Shown: positions 1-11,401 of the stretch, one piece after another
Position numbering within the stretch: the first letter of the stretch is position 1
Layout of the letters: every line of letters starts with the position of its first letter
Assembly (NCBI GenBank): GCA_038363925.1
Contig: JAQQWL010000013.1
Location: 1,178,001-1,242,000, forward strand
Length of the DNA: 64,000 nucleotides
From: Apiospora phragmitis
Lineage: Eukaryota > Ascomycota > Sordariomycetes > Amphisphaeriales > Apiosporaceae
Direction: 5' to 3'
Made by a program: the position numbers and the translations under genes
The notes under the pieces: model-generated
What the model was told of the DNA's origin: nothing
What the model saw: only the letters and a program-made list of their open reading frames with translations
Database searches by the model: none

Positions 1-698
1 TGCTGAGGCTCTTAGGTATTCTTCAGGGAGCCAGCTGTAGTATAGGTAGTCGACTGACAGTATATCGATCAATCGAGTAAGCAGTGATTTTGACAGCTCT
101 TGGCGACCTAAGCTGACCTCTCTCTATACTCGTCCACCTCACATCGACTGTCGCCATTACCAGCTCAACCTCAGCTATTTCAATCAACCCAGATACTCTC
201 CACTTTTTAAGGCTCGGATCGGGGCCAGATAAGCTGGGTGTTGATTGTAGGTCAGTGGCCGGCCCATCCACCAGCTCTGGGGCAACTGAACTGCAAGTGT
301 TGTGCTGAGGATGTGGGCAGGTGGTGGAGGTTCAGTTCAGGCCAGGTCCCTGTTATTCTTACGTCGTTTCGTGCTCCATCTAGCCCAGACCTTCCGCGCT
401 ACGTCTTCTGCCTTGGGAGGCCGTAACCGTAATCCTCACTCAGAAGCTTAACAACCTCCAGCCCGACATTGCCCTTCTACCACATTCTATTCTGAGGGGG
501 GGTAAGCAACTTCTTTTGTCAGCCGAATCGCCAGACAATCGGTTTTTTGGGGTGTCACCAAGACTTTGCAAATCCGAGCTTAGTCTGCCGCTCGTTTCTG
601 TTTCGTACCTCATCGTCCATCCTCATTCCGACGTCACAAGACCAGCTTTGGATTTGATTCACACAAAACCAACCTGACACATTCTTGTCACCGCCAAA
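1..698. other. Gene-free left edge and DDI1 upstream region
   Basis: No open frame here has recognisable protein features. The last 150 bases or so are the likely promoter and 5' leader of DDI1. The far left could hold the end of a neighbour, but nothing in it supports that. Confidence 0.5.
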
Positions 699-2235
699 AT
701 GTAAGCGCTACCTGCCGGGGCACCTCCCTTAGGCCCTGCCCTTTAATGACTTTCTTTTCCTCGACAGGCGTATTACGTTAAACGTCAACAACCCCGAAGT
801 CGAAGAGTCCGAGTTGCGCTTGTTGACTCTCGATGTCTTCCCCGACATGACCCTCAGCGCATTGCGCAGCTCTATCGAGGCCGAGGGCATCCCGGCGCCG
901 TCGCAGGCACATCTACCACAACGGCCAGCTGATAACGGACACCTCCAAGACCCTTGAGGAGCTACAGATCTCGGACGGCGACATGCTTGCGCTACACGTT
1001 CGTGACATGCGGGGTAATACCGGTGTCGCTCAACCTCCTCCTCAGCAGCAGCCGCAACCGCCGCAGCAGCAGCAACGACAGCAGCAACAGGCCGCCGCAC
1101 AGCAGGACCCGGAGCTGGTTCGCCTGCAATTCCTTGGCGACCCTCGTCTCACGGCTGAGCTCCGGCGACGAAACCCCCAGATTGCGGATGCTTTAAATGA
1201 CCCTACGCGGTTCGCTCAACTCATGCGCCAGGGCAACGACAGCCAGGAGGACGAGAGGCGCCAGAGAATGCGTGAAATCGAGCAGCTGAACCGGGATGAG
1301 TTCAACCCGGATGCGCAAGCTCGCATCGAGGAGATGATCCGGCAGCAGAACGTTATGGAGAACCTACAGAACGCCATGGAATACAACCCCGAGTGTATAT
1401 ATATGACCCAGCCCCCTTTCTAATGGGAGGTCGACTTGCTAACTTTTGAACAGCTTTCGGTCGCGTGCACCTGCTTTACATCGATGTCAAGGTCAACGGT
1501 ACCAAGGTTAAGGCTCTGGTCGACTCGGGTGCCCAGGCCACAATCATGTCCCCTTCATGTGCCGAAGCCTGCAATATCATGCATCTTGTCGATCGCCGAT
1601 TTGCCGGCATCGCTCGTGGTGTAGGCACAGCCAACATCATTGGCCGGGTTCATTACACGATGCTACAACTGGGTTCTCGGTACCTCCCCGCCGCATTTAC
1701 CGTCATGGAGGGAAAGTCGGTCGATCTCTTGCTGGGCCTGGATATTCTCAAGGGCCACCAGGCGACCATCGACCTGTCGCGCAACAAGCTGATTATCCAG
1801 GGCGAGGAAGTAGAATTCTTAGGCGAGTCCGATATTCCGAGAGAGACGGAAGCCGCGTTGAACGAGGAGCCTACAGTCCAAGGCCCGGGAGGTACTACGA
1901 TAGGCGCTCGCTCCGGTGCAGTCACAGGTCCATCCGGGTCAGCTGCTGGTGCTACGGCTCCACCTGCGGCTCCGAGCACAACATCAGCTCCTTCATCAGC
2001 GCCTGCACCTTCCACCGGCCCTCGTGCTCCAGGATCAGCACCCGCATCTGGCTCACAAGTTCCAGGCTCGGCCGTGCCTGTGCCCCCTCCCCAGCGCCAG
2101 CCCCGACAGTTCCCCGAGGAGAAAATTGAACAGTTGAAAGCGCTTGGCGTCGACAGACAGGCCGCCATCAACGCTCTCGAGGCCACCGACGGAAACGTCG
2201 AGTATGCTGCCGGCCTGCTTTTCCAGAACATGTAA
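699..2235 (+). CDS. DDI1: DNA damage-inducible protein 1: ubiquitin-like / retropepsin-like / UBA shuttle protein, one apparent frameshift
   Basis: Ddi1 carries ubiquitinated proteins to the proteasome and is itself a retroviral-type aspartyl protease (family knowledge). Exons read 699-700, 768-1394 and 1454-2235. The start codon is split: AT lies before the first intron and G after it. The product is about 469 aa. It has an N-terminal ubiquitin-like domain (about 1-75), a Gln-rich linker, and a retropepsin-like domain with catalytic motif VDSGA (Asp about 233) and flap/second motif LLGLDIL. A Pro/Ala/Ser-rich linker and a C-terminal UBA domain (about 432-469, EEKIEQLKALGVDRQAAINA) follow. 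One extra G at 906-907 shifts the frame: upstream reads ..IPAPSQ, downstream HIYHNGQLITDTSKTLEEL, exactly as the ubiquitin-like fold requires. This is probably a sequencing error. It converges on RRP8, with stops 421 bases apart. Confidence 0.93.
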
Positions 2236-2656
2236 AATATGCATATCACTACGTGGACAGCCCCAAGTGTTACCGCTCGGTAGAGTTTGGCACAGGACTC
2301 GGTGGGGACGGACGGACGGACGGGCATCGCATAGCGTTGAGAATTCGGTAACAAACAGGTTAATACATGCATTGGGGCATCGCATAGGGGTGTATCGGAA
2401 CCCTCGGGGCTCAGTAACGGGGTTATAGATGCGGCCAAGATGAGGGGAGCAAGCAAGCAAACAACACGTGTCCGCACGTTCATTTTGATAAGAACATCTC
2501 GAGGAAGACTTGTTTGATTAGAGGTTTTGGGTTTTTGTTTACCGCCTTGGGATATTGCTGATATGTGTATCTATGTGACTATTTGCGAACGCTAGAGGGC
2601 ACGGAAGAACAGGAAGGGGTAGATATGAAAACAGTAAAATATTAAACCAGCAGGTC
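2236..2656. other. Intergenic region between convergent DDI1 and RRP8
   Basis: These 421 bases separate two convergent stop codons and should hold both 3' untranslated regions. A short tandem GGAC run sits at about 2306-2321. Nothing else is recognisable. Confidence 0.5.
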
Positions 2657-4234
2657 CTATCTAAGTTTGTATACGCAGGGCTTGAGGATCTTGTTCTCGT
2701 CCACCTGGTCAATGTCTTCCTTCTTGGCAGCCGGCCTTGCTCCGGCCCTCTTGTTGGGCCCGGCCCGGCCCCCTTCCTCCGCGACGACGTTTTTGCCCAC
2801 CGTCGGCTGCGCGCCCTTGATGAAATGCATCTTGACGAACATTTTGTTGCTCAGGTCGACCGCGTCGCTGCCCTCTCCCTGCAGGACGAAGCCGCGCTTC
2901 TGCAGCGCCGCGACGAAGGCCGAGACATCCGTCTCCTGCCTCCGGTCGTCCATGCCGTCGACCTCGACGGCGAGCTCGGCGTTGTGGACCGTCTCCAGCT
3001 CGGCGTGGGCCTCGGCCTTGGCCTCCTTGCTGAGCTTGCCCTTGCCCGGCAGCAGCGCCGCCTTCTTGCGGTTGCCGACGCTGTGGGTGACGGGGGCGCC
3101 CTTCTTGCCCTTGGCGGGGGGCGCGAAGCGGCTCTTGATCTCGGCGATCCACAGCTCGCCCTTCCAGTGCAGCACGCGGTAGGCCTCGTCGATGAAGTCG
3201 AGCCAGTTGGTGCCCATGAGCGCGAGGCAGAAGATGGCCACGTTGACGCTGCCGTTGTGGAGCGGCAAGTTCGCGATGTCGGCGCGCGTCACGTGCGGGC
3301 TCGGGCTCTGCAGGTCGTAGCTCAGCACCTCGATGCGCAGCTTCTTCTTGTCGCCCTGCAGCGCCTCGGCGAGCTTCGCGTCGCCGCAGCCCAGGTCGGC
3401 AATGGTGCACGTGCCGTTGGTGCGCAGTAGCGGTGGCTCGGCCCTCGCCTTGCCCCGGGTTTGCTGGCCCCTGTTCCTGATGTCGGCGACGTAGCCGTCG
3501 ACAGGGTTCTCGGGCCAGACGTTGACTTGTCTCCGGAAGCCCTCGTGGTACTCCTGGAACATCTCGGGCGACTCCTCGAATAGGTGGAAGGCCTGTGCAG
3601 ACGGCTTTGTGTAGAGTGCCTCGTTAAGATGGCGGAACCGCGCCGAGATTAGCTTCTCTCTCATGGATGCTTGCAGAGGCGTGAGCTTAGGGGCGGCTGG
3701 CGCTGGGGCCGTGACCTTCTGCTTGGGTGATTTCGTCGAGGCATCCTTGGCTTGCGCACTGGGTTTCCCATCGCCCTCGTCGCCTTCTGTATCCTGTGGC
3801 TTTGCGACTTTCTTGGCCTTCTTCTTCTCCTTCCTACTGGGTTTCGATGAAGGTGCTTCCGAGGTTGTTTCACTCTTTTCTCCATCCCTTACTACAGTTG
3901 CCTCGGTCCCCTCATCCTTCCCATTGGCGGAAGCGGCAGGCTCCTGCTTGCCCTTCGGGGCCGAGCCAAATCCGGCGGTAGGGCCCTTGGCCTTCTTCTT
4001 CTTGGGCTTGCCCTCAATCACCTGCTCATAGAGATCTGCAAGATTGGCCGCGGTGACATTGCCTCCTGGGCCTGACGAGGGTCTCTTCCTCTTTTTGTCA
4101 GATTTGTCAGATTTGCCAGACTTGTCGTTGTTGGCCGTTTCCGGCTGCTCCTTGGTTTCCTTGTTGGCAGGGGGAGCTATGGACTCTGCCTTGAGGTTGG
4201 CGGCGGACACCGACCAGCCTGGAACGGCAAACAT
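2657..4234 (-). CDS. RRP8: 25S rRNA adenine-N(1) methyltransferase (ribosomal RNA-processing protein 8)
   Basis: Rrp8 is the nucleolar SAM-dependent methyltransferase that makes m1A in helix 25.1 of large-subunit rRNA (family knowledge). The frame is one uninterrupted 525-aa exon. The first 190 residues or so are Lys/Ser/Glu-rich and disordered, fitting nucleolar localisation. The Methyltransf_8 domain starts near residue 195 with LTPLQASMREKLISARFRHL. It carries SAM motif I ADLGCGDAKLAE (about 278-290), then a post-motif acidic strand, the YRVLHWKGELWIAEIKSRF segment and a long charged insertion before SAFVAALQKRGF. The N-terminus MFAVPGWSVSAANLK is the usual fungal Rrp8 beginning and fixes the start. 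The middle of the gene is strongly GC-rich at third positions. Confidence 0.95.
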   Translation of the reverse strand: MFAVPGWSVSAANLKAESIAPPANKETKEQPETANNDKSGKSDKSDKKRKRPSSGPGGNVTAANLADLYEQVIEGKPKKKKAKGPTAGFGSAPKGKQEPAASANGKDEGTEATVVRDGEKSETTSEAPSSKPSRKEKKKAKKVAKPQDTEGDEGDGKPSAQAKDASTKSPKQKVTAPAPAAPKLTPLQASMREKLISARFRHLNEALYTKPSAQAFHLFEESPEMFQEYHEGFRRQVNVWPENPVDGYVADIRNRGQQTRGKARAEPPLLRTNGTCTIADLGCGDAKLAEALQGDKKKLRIEVLSYDLQSPSPHVTRADIANLPLHNGSVNVAIFCLALMGTNWLDFIDEAYRVLHWKGELWIAEIKSRFAPPAKGKKGAPVTHSVGNRKKAALLPGKGKLSKEAKAEAHAELETVHNAELAVEVDGMDDRRQETDVSAFVAALQKRGFVLQGEGSDAVDLSNKMFVKMHFIKGAQPTVGKNVVAEEGGRAGPNKRAGARPAAKKEDIDQVDENKILKPCVYKLR

Positions 4235-7200
4235 CTTAAGTTTATATCGACTTTTTCCTACGCCTATCCACTAGAGTTCCAGAGTTGGGGAAAACTTGCT
4301 GCAAACCAGACACACAGAGAAAGGGGGGAAGGGAAGCCCGTAGAAAATGAATCAATGAGCTGCTTACTCTGGCAGTTGCAAGTGCTAGTCCAATAGAATG
4401 GTGATGAAGTTCAACGACCGCAGCAGATATCAATTTTGCTGGGTCGAAAATTTTAGGATTTACTTTTCGGTCGGCAAGTACATCCTAGGGCCCCATAGTG
4501 GTGGCGTCGTACAGTGGACAGACAGGGATTGCCTAGGTACGCCGGAGAGTCCGCTACGGTCCAGCCAATCAGCCATTTGGATGGGTTGGTGGGGCAGTCG
4601 TATTCTGGGGATTTGTTCTAGACGTATTGTAGCGTAAAGGCCAGTATAACTTAACCTACCTCTTACCTTAATAAGTGCTGGACGAAATATTCGATTAAAC
4701 CCGTACTACTTTTCCAGTAATTCTCATTTGATAACTCATTAACCGTACCTCGGTCAAACAAGACCCATTGGCGTACCTGATACCTATTCCATGTTATCAC
4801 CAGTCCTCCATATTGCCGACTCTAGGCCCGACCTCTTCATACATGCATGCCTCCTTGCCGTACATTAACAATTACTCATCTTGTCATTACAGTGGAAGTT
4901 TGTCACCTGTCACAATCATTCTCGGAGCTGGCACGACGGCTACCTTCCTTGTACTCGGCCCGAATTTGACATCGTTACCTAGTCTAGTCCAGTCAACTGT
5001 GAAAAAGTCCATTATATCAAGTTCGTCTCTGCCGAAGCCATGGTTTGCCTCCTACAAGGGCTGGTTGGATAGTATTGTGATACAGGCACCGTCACCTTCC
5101 CATTGACACTATCCCAGCCATCAAACACCGTCACAATCATCCCTGAAAAGGGATCTTCACTCACGCACATGGGGGTAGTCTTCAAGTTTCCAGAGCAAAC
5201 GCCCGACGGAGCCCAGGGCGTCAAGCATGCAACCGCTGACACGCTAGAAACAGCTCGTCGCTGATAGCAGCATTGATTACGAATCTGCATGTTCTGCATT
5301 CTTATTTCCCGAGGTCGTTCCCAGGATACATGCTACATACATCTTCGATTCCAGCCTACGCGTACGAAAGGTTGAAACCGACCAATGGTTAGACGACTGG
5401 GCCTTGCCATCGGTGGTGGTCCAGGGGCAAACACTGACCACTCGCAAACTTGGTAGCTCGCTCACATTCTGCTCCCGACAGCAATCAATGTTACCAAGCT
5501 TTGCGTGCTATCGCAATTTGCATTCATGCTGGTCTTTCCACCGGCATGTAGATAACCTACTGCATGAACCTCGGATGGTTCCTCCTACCATTGGGGGACA
5601 TTCACCGCTCGTGTCACCATGGCAAACTGCTCTGGAGATTTTTGTCCCGCTCAATTCCTGTCGGTCGACCTCTTCAGGGGTCTCTCGCGCACTGGTGAGC
5701 TTGGGATGACAGATATAAGCACCTAGGTATCAGTACATGATCTATCTCGCGAACCGGCATTCCAAGAATCAACGGGCATAGCAATCTGGCACATGCTACG
5801 CAATGAATCAAGGGCTCTCGAAGTAATACAAGGGCCATGTAGCTGGCGCACCGGCTTTTGTCGTTGAGGATTGGGCCAGAGTCTCAGCGACTCGCGCATC
5901 TGTCAATGTCATACCTGCGGTGACGTGGGTTTCGTAATCGTGGGCATTGTTCCTGATCACAACCATAGGACAGGCTCGTGGTGGCGGGACGCTCTCGATC
6001 GAGAATTCATCTGGCTGTGACAGAAAGCTTAAATGGCCAGTTTGCAGTGAGTTCTGTGTTGGCCTGGCGCACGCTACCATGTGCTGTCAACGGATTCGAG
6101 CCCCCAATATTATGGCTGTCTCATTATAGCCCGCCAAGGAAGTTGTACCATACTCAGCTCCACAGATTTGAGTCATTGGCCGCCTTCGACATCTTCCTAT
6201 GACTAAGTATGTCGATATACACACCATCGCCGGGGGGATCAGGCGGCATTGCGCTGTCCCGGGTTGGGTGTGTGCAAAGACAGGGTTGGGATCTACCCTT
6301 GCTCATACCAGCCAGTAGTGTCTGCAGGCCCAGCAGCGATGGGTCACACACAGCATCGCACAGAACTAATAAGTGCACCTTCGCCCGTATTGACGATCAA
6401 GTCCACTATACATGCCTTACAGTACACGCATCCAAGAAAGTTATGTACACACTTTAAACCATGGGCTCTATGTTTGCATCGTCGCTACAACCTTGTTGGG
6501 CCCATCTGGCAACGAGGCAAGGACGAACAGCACCATCCACCAATCTGATCAGTTCCGTAGCCGCGGAATTCACGCCGCACCTGGCCCAAAGGGATATCCA
6601 TCAGATTCCGTCTTAGAGATCTACATCCTTCGAGGTTAGGGTAGCAATGATGGTAGTTAGGCACGGGAGATGGGCATCTCATCTGGCATGGCTGACACAT
6701 GGGCATACACATATTAATTAGTATGGATGGGTAGGGACGGAACTGTCGTCTTGGCGTGGGCAATCACCAGCCTTCACTAAAGAAGAATACCTGCTCTAGA
6801 CGTCTAGACCCCCCACCCGCCATCACTGCCTAGACTGTCTAGACCTCAAGCGCTGTATTACTTGCCGTGCAGCATACGGCATGTAGAAGTAGCAGGCCGG
6901 TTCATTCAGCTAATTTCAGCCACGAATTGAAGCTACTAACGTAGATTCGGCCGTACGTGCGACAATAAAGCTCCAGTCTTCACATACCCTCTTCCACTAC
7001 ATACCCCCTACCTATCTTGGATACGTCTACATCTACATCGACACCCTCACCCTTGCATGTTCCAATACAATGTAAGAGGCACACCCCTCCGTGCTCGCCG
7101 ACAAGCATATCCTGAGTGCTGCTGCTTGGTTACACCGATTCTGTTTCACTCCTCCACTTTGGCTACCTATCCTATATACAAGCAAAGTGTGTGGCCGTCC

Positions 7201-7645
7201 GTTCCCTGGTGGTCTGGTCTTCTCCAGCTGGTTTCCATGTCCAAGCTGCTGTTGCTTTCCAACCGCTCAGTAACCTGAGTACTCGCACGTACGACGGCGG
7301 AAATTATTGGGTCTTCTTGTCTTGCCTCACACCGTCTCATTGCCCTGTCTCGGCCACGCGCTGGGCAAATATTGACATTGTGCTTGTCGAATCCAAGGTA
7401 CCGTGCACCGGGTTGCGTTGTCGCAATCAAGGGTCGAGTCGACTTCTGGAGGCGGTGGATGGTCTTCACTTTCACCCGGATTTTCCATCCGCAAAAGAAA
7501 GCCACAGCCCGCACGGGGGCCAATGGTCCCGGCAGGGCATGTGGCAGGCTTATGACTTTGACGGCTAGGCGGCAAGACATCTAGGAATTCCTCATTTGCT
7601 TGATTCAGGCGCCCGCACTCCCTCTCTCTCCCCCTTCTCCCAAAC
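4235..7645. other. Gene-free interval between RRP8 and the transcription factor gene
   Basis: These 3.4 kb contain no frame I can support as a gene. About 4235-4640 should include the RRP8 promoter. About 5085-5265 on the + strand has a 60-codon stretch with protein-like composition (…TVTFPLTLSQPSNTVTIIP…), but it lacks a start, splice sites or a family I recognise; it may be a relic. A pyrimidine-rich leader (about 7615-7645) precedes the downstream ATG. Confidence 0.45.
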
Positions 7646-10600
7646 ATGGAATCCGCGGAAGTAGAGCCCCAGGCCAGTACGGCGGCGCGGCCTCGTTCCG
7701 GCGACTCTTCTCCCCCCCGAGAACAGGATGATGAGGGTTTGGGGCCGAAGAAGACGGCAGTGAGGAAACGAACGAAGACGGGCTGTCTCAGTATGTCCCA
7801 ATCGTGGCTGTTGTTTATTGCTACGCCGTGTTCTCAGCAAATGACCATACCGCCGCGCATTTTCTAACCAGGCACACTAGCATGTCGCAAGCGTCGAATC
7901 AAATGTGACGAGGGAAGGCCGACTTGCAATAACTGTATCAAATCCAAGAGGCAGTGCGAAGGCTATAACCAGCGTGTTATATTCAAAGATCCTCTCGGGG
8001 CATTTTCCCCGTTTGGCCCTCTGGTTTATCCCCAACCTTCGCCCCAGGCACTTGTCCGCGAGCAGCAACTTTCGGCGGCCCAGAAATCCAATACTCAATC
8101 ACTTCAGATAATCGCCCCGAAGCCGCCCTGGGGGCACCCGGTCATATCTCCCTTCGATCATGTCTATAATGCGCAGCTGAACTCTATGCCCCTACAATCG
8201 CCGCCTCTAGGTTATGATCAGAACTTGTGCGGTCTTCAGCAGCCTCCTCCAACCACAGCCCAATATCCTTACCTTACACCTGAATCCGATCATGCATTTC
8301 CCCAGGGCCAATGGCGGCAAGGGGCACTCCCAGACCCACGAGTGCCACAAGGTGCACCGCAGCTGGACTTTTCACCATTATCTCCTACCGAATATGGTGC
8401 TCAAACCCAGTCCAATGTTTCGTCAACCGCGCCGCGATTTGCCAGTGCTCCTTTGGATGGCCGTATTCCGGTGCAGCTAGAGAGCGAAGCATCACATGAT
8501 GACCAACTTCCAGTCATCGGAAGCCAAGTCCTTCCTATATCTGACGACGATGCTTTAATGGGTGACTCGGACGACGAAGGTCCTATTGGCAAACACGATT
8601 CGACCACAAGGCTCAACCAGTTAGGAATGATAGCTGCGCAGAGAGCCAGTGATCGATTCGATATGTTTGGGACACAACCCAGAACGTTTTCTGGCTATGC
8701 TGATGCTGGCGTGCTCGTGTCGTATGAGCCGGATCCGGCGAACTCTCCTCTCAACGACCCGAAGATAGCAGCGGTGTTCTGGCATTTTGTGAACGTGACC
8801 GGACCAAGCATCTCAATATATGAGCGCCATTCGTTCGACACCACATTGGCGAGTTTCCAGGGACATAATGTGCAGGCACGCCAGCACATATGGGCTCGTA
8901 AGCACCCCACGATTATTGAAGTCAACGTAGACTGACTTATTCGCAGACAGGTTTCCTCTCATGGCTTTCAGCCATCCTGCTCTACTCCAGGCCATGCTTG
9001 CTCTTGCCAGCCTCCAGATTGCAAAACTACAATATGTCCCACAAACTGCGTCTTTGAAGCATTACCATCTCTCTCTCCGGCGCGTAGCACGCAACATCGG
9101 GCGTCCGGGGAGACGTAACCAGCCCTCAAATCTAGCAGCGACGATGCTCTTGGCCTACTACGAGGTCTGGAATTCTGATCATGAAAAATGGAGCAAACAT
9201 CTCCTTGGTGCTCGGTGGATTATTAGAGATATTCCCTTCCGACACATGACGAGGTCCGTGATGATAATGAAGCGGAGGAGTCGTCAGCGAGCGGCAGTCC
9301 AACAACAAAGATCAGCGAATATGAGCTATGGCGACCCAACAGGTACATTCGGAACCTATGACAGCCCATCCGGTCAACCGCAAGAAGAAGAAGAAGTCGA
9401 CCCTATGTATCGGGCCTGGGACCAACTCGATGCCCAACTGCTCACCGAGCTCACCGGCAAGCTCACAACGTTTGATGAGCTGGGTATGGGCCCCGAAACA
9501 CCACCGTTTCACAGACCTGCATATCGGGATAACGTGACTCAGAAGGATATGGACGAATACGAGAAACTGAGTGATCTATACTGGTGGTACTGTAAAATGG
9601 ATATCTATCAACATATTCTTGGCGGTACAAAGCTATTGTAAGGAATAACTAAGATCGTACGTCGGACCCTACTAACATTGAAATAGCATGGACTACGACC
9701 ACTGGCTGCAATGCCCTCCAAGAGCACCCATAGGCCGCTTGGATGCAATGTGAGTAATTAGGTATCCATCACAACCCATCAGGGACTCGTGACTGACTTT
9801 ATCATCAAGTTATGGCACCTATGATCACTTGATGTTAGTTCTTGGGCGTTTAGCAAGCTTCACTTCTGGGGACCTATCCCGGAAACGCAAGGTGTTCAGT
9901 CTGAGAGGCACTTTTGGCGGCAGCGGGGCACCGCCGGGCACCTTTCCCGGCATGATGCCCTCTTCCGGACGGGTGCCGATGCCCATGGGGTTCAGCCCAC
10001 CGACAGAGGAAGCCTCGCCAACTTCCGACACCCTGGAGGATTCCGATCTCGACGAGTTGACCGTTGCAGCGTACCGCGAATGGGCCTCTATCAAGCAAGC
10101 CTTTGAGCATATCCAAGAGAAGTTCGGCCACGAGTTTGCGCAGATGGATCCGGACCTAGCGCCCCCGATCCCAAGCCCTTTTGGCCCGGCCGCGCAGTAC
10201 AGGACATATGGCGTCGCGGGGATATGGCTAAACTACTACATGGGCCTAATCTCACTGTATAGGGCCCACCCTGAGATGCCGCCCGTTGCCATGATGGCGG
10301 CGGGTATGAGTGCACATCAGACTATGGGTTATGCCATAGAGATTGGTAGAATTGTTGCTGGCCTTGATGAATCCACGGAGACCAAGTCAGCTGTCAGTAC
10401 CTTGGTGGGAGCGGCTTTTATTGAGAGTGCATTCCCCATGTTTGTGGCTGCTGTCCAGGTGAGCAACACCCCCTTTTCTTATAATTTCCGGGTTCGTTTG
10501 AGGAGGCTGTTCATTTCGCGCCGAAAGTAAGAATGATTGATATTAACAAACCTGGCTTCCTCTTTCAGCTGCAATCGGAAGTCCAACGGCACTGGGTCGT

Positions 10601-10943
10601 CCGCCGCATGCATGACATCGCGCGGCTGACAGGATGGCAGTCGGCTCGGCAAATTGCGTCCGGCTCCGAGTCGGCCTGGATCAAGGCGGCCCAGATGGGC
10701 CATGGTCCTCCCTATGTGCCGCCCGCCAACCTCGACCGGTCGGACCCCAGCGTCGGCGCGCCCTCTATTTGGGGCCAGCCCCGCAGCATCAAAAACCGGA
10801 TCCAGGAGGTCAGCGCCGACGAGAGCAACAGGCTGGTCTTGGCCAAGAGCGAGCGGGCATTCTATGCCATTGGCCTGCTGGGCGTGCAAGATGAGCTCGA
10901 GAAACTGGATCTCGTCGACTCGGAGGACAAGGGAACGAAGTAG
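7646..10943 (+). CDS. Zn2Cys6 fungal transcription factor
   Basis: Six exons (7646-7790, 7881-8897, 8947-9637, 9687-9749, 9810-10458, 10569-10943) give 2,940 coding bases and about 979 aa. All introns are GT..AG and keep frame. The zinc cluster spans the first intron and reads GCLTCRKRRIKCDEGRPTC then NNCIKSKRQCEG. Its six cysteines (about 47, 50, 57, 64, 67, 74) have C-X2-C-X6-C-X6-C-X2-C-X6-C spacing. A basic KKTAVRKRTKT precedes it. The middle is Pro/Gln-rich with an acidic SDDDALMGDSDDEG patch. The C-terminal half (FMAFSHPALLQAMLALASLQIA-like helices, then LLAYYEVWNSDHEKWSKHLLGARWI) is the fungal-specific regulatory domain of the PF11951 type (my assignment). A Glu run lies at about residue 530. 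The regulated pathway cannot be told, and no metabolic cluster adjoins it. Confidence 0.9.
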
Positions 10944-11401
10944 ATGACGGGGGCCATCATCGTTTTCAGGCTTGGATAGGGTCGGGGAAGGAATTCGAAA
11001 CAAACAATCTTTAACTTCAGGCAAATGGGGTTGTCTTATAGAAAACATGGGTATCACTTAGGATAATGTGATACGGGGAGTCTGTGTAGAAAGGCTGAGG
11101 GAGGCGGGCGCCGTTTGGAATGCGGCAAAAGGCGTGTTATGACATCTGTCCCAGACTGGGCTAGAACGTGGTGTTTTGATAGCTCATTGGTCAGTACACA
11201 CTATTGGTACATAGATAGTCATGATGAGGCTGGCAGATTTGCCTGCATTGCCGTAGCGCCCGGTGCCAACGGTTGAGCATCCTGGGGTGCCCATCTTCTG
11301 AGATTTAATCTTCTTGGTGACAACCGATCTATCTGGCACGACATCTGATAGGCAGAAGCCATCATAGCGGATTTGTGAATTCCAGTAGACCGAGATACCC
11401 T
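10944..11401. other. Intergenic region between convergent transcription factor and PUP2 genes
   Basis: Both flanking genes end here, so it should contain their 3' untranslated regions. I see no gene or repeat in it. Confidence 0.45.

Noticed and set aside
1653..2483. Minus-strand frame of 276 codons over DDI1
   Set aside because: It is the complement of the DDI1 protease, linker and UBA coding sequence.
6085..6105. Minus-strand T-loop-like GGATTCGAGCC
   Set aside because: The TTC of the T loop is altered and no matching cloverleaf is present.
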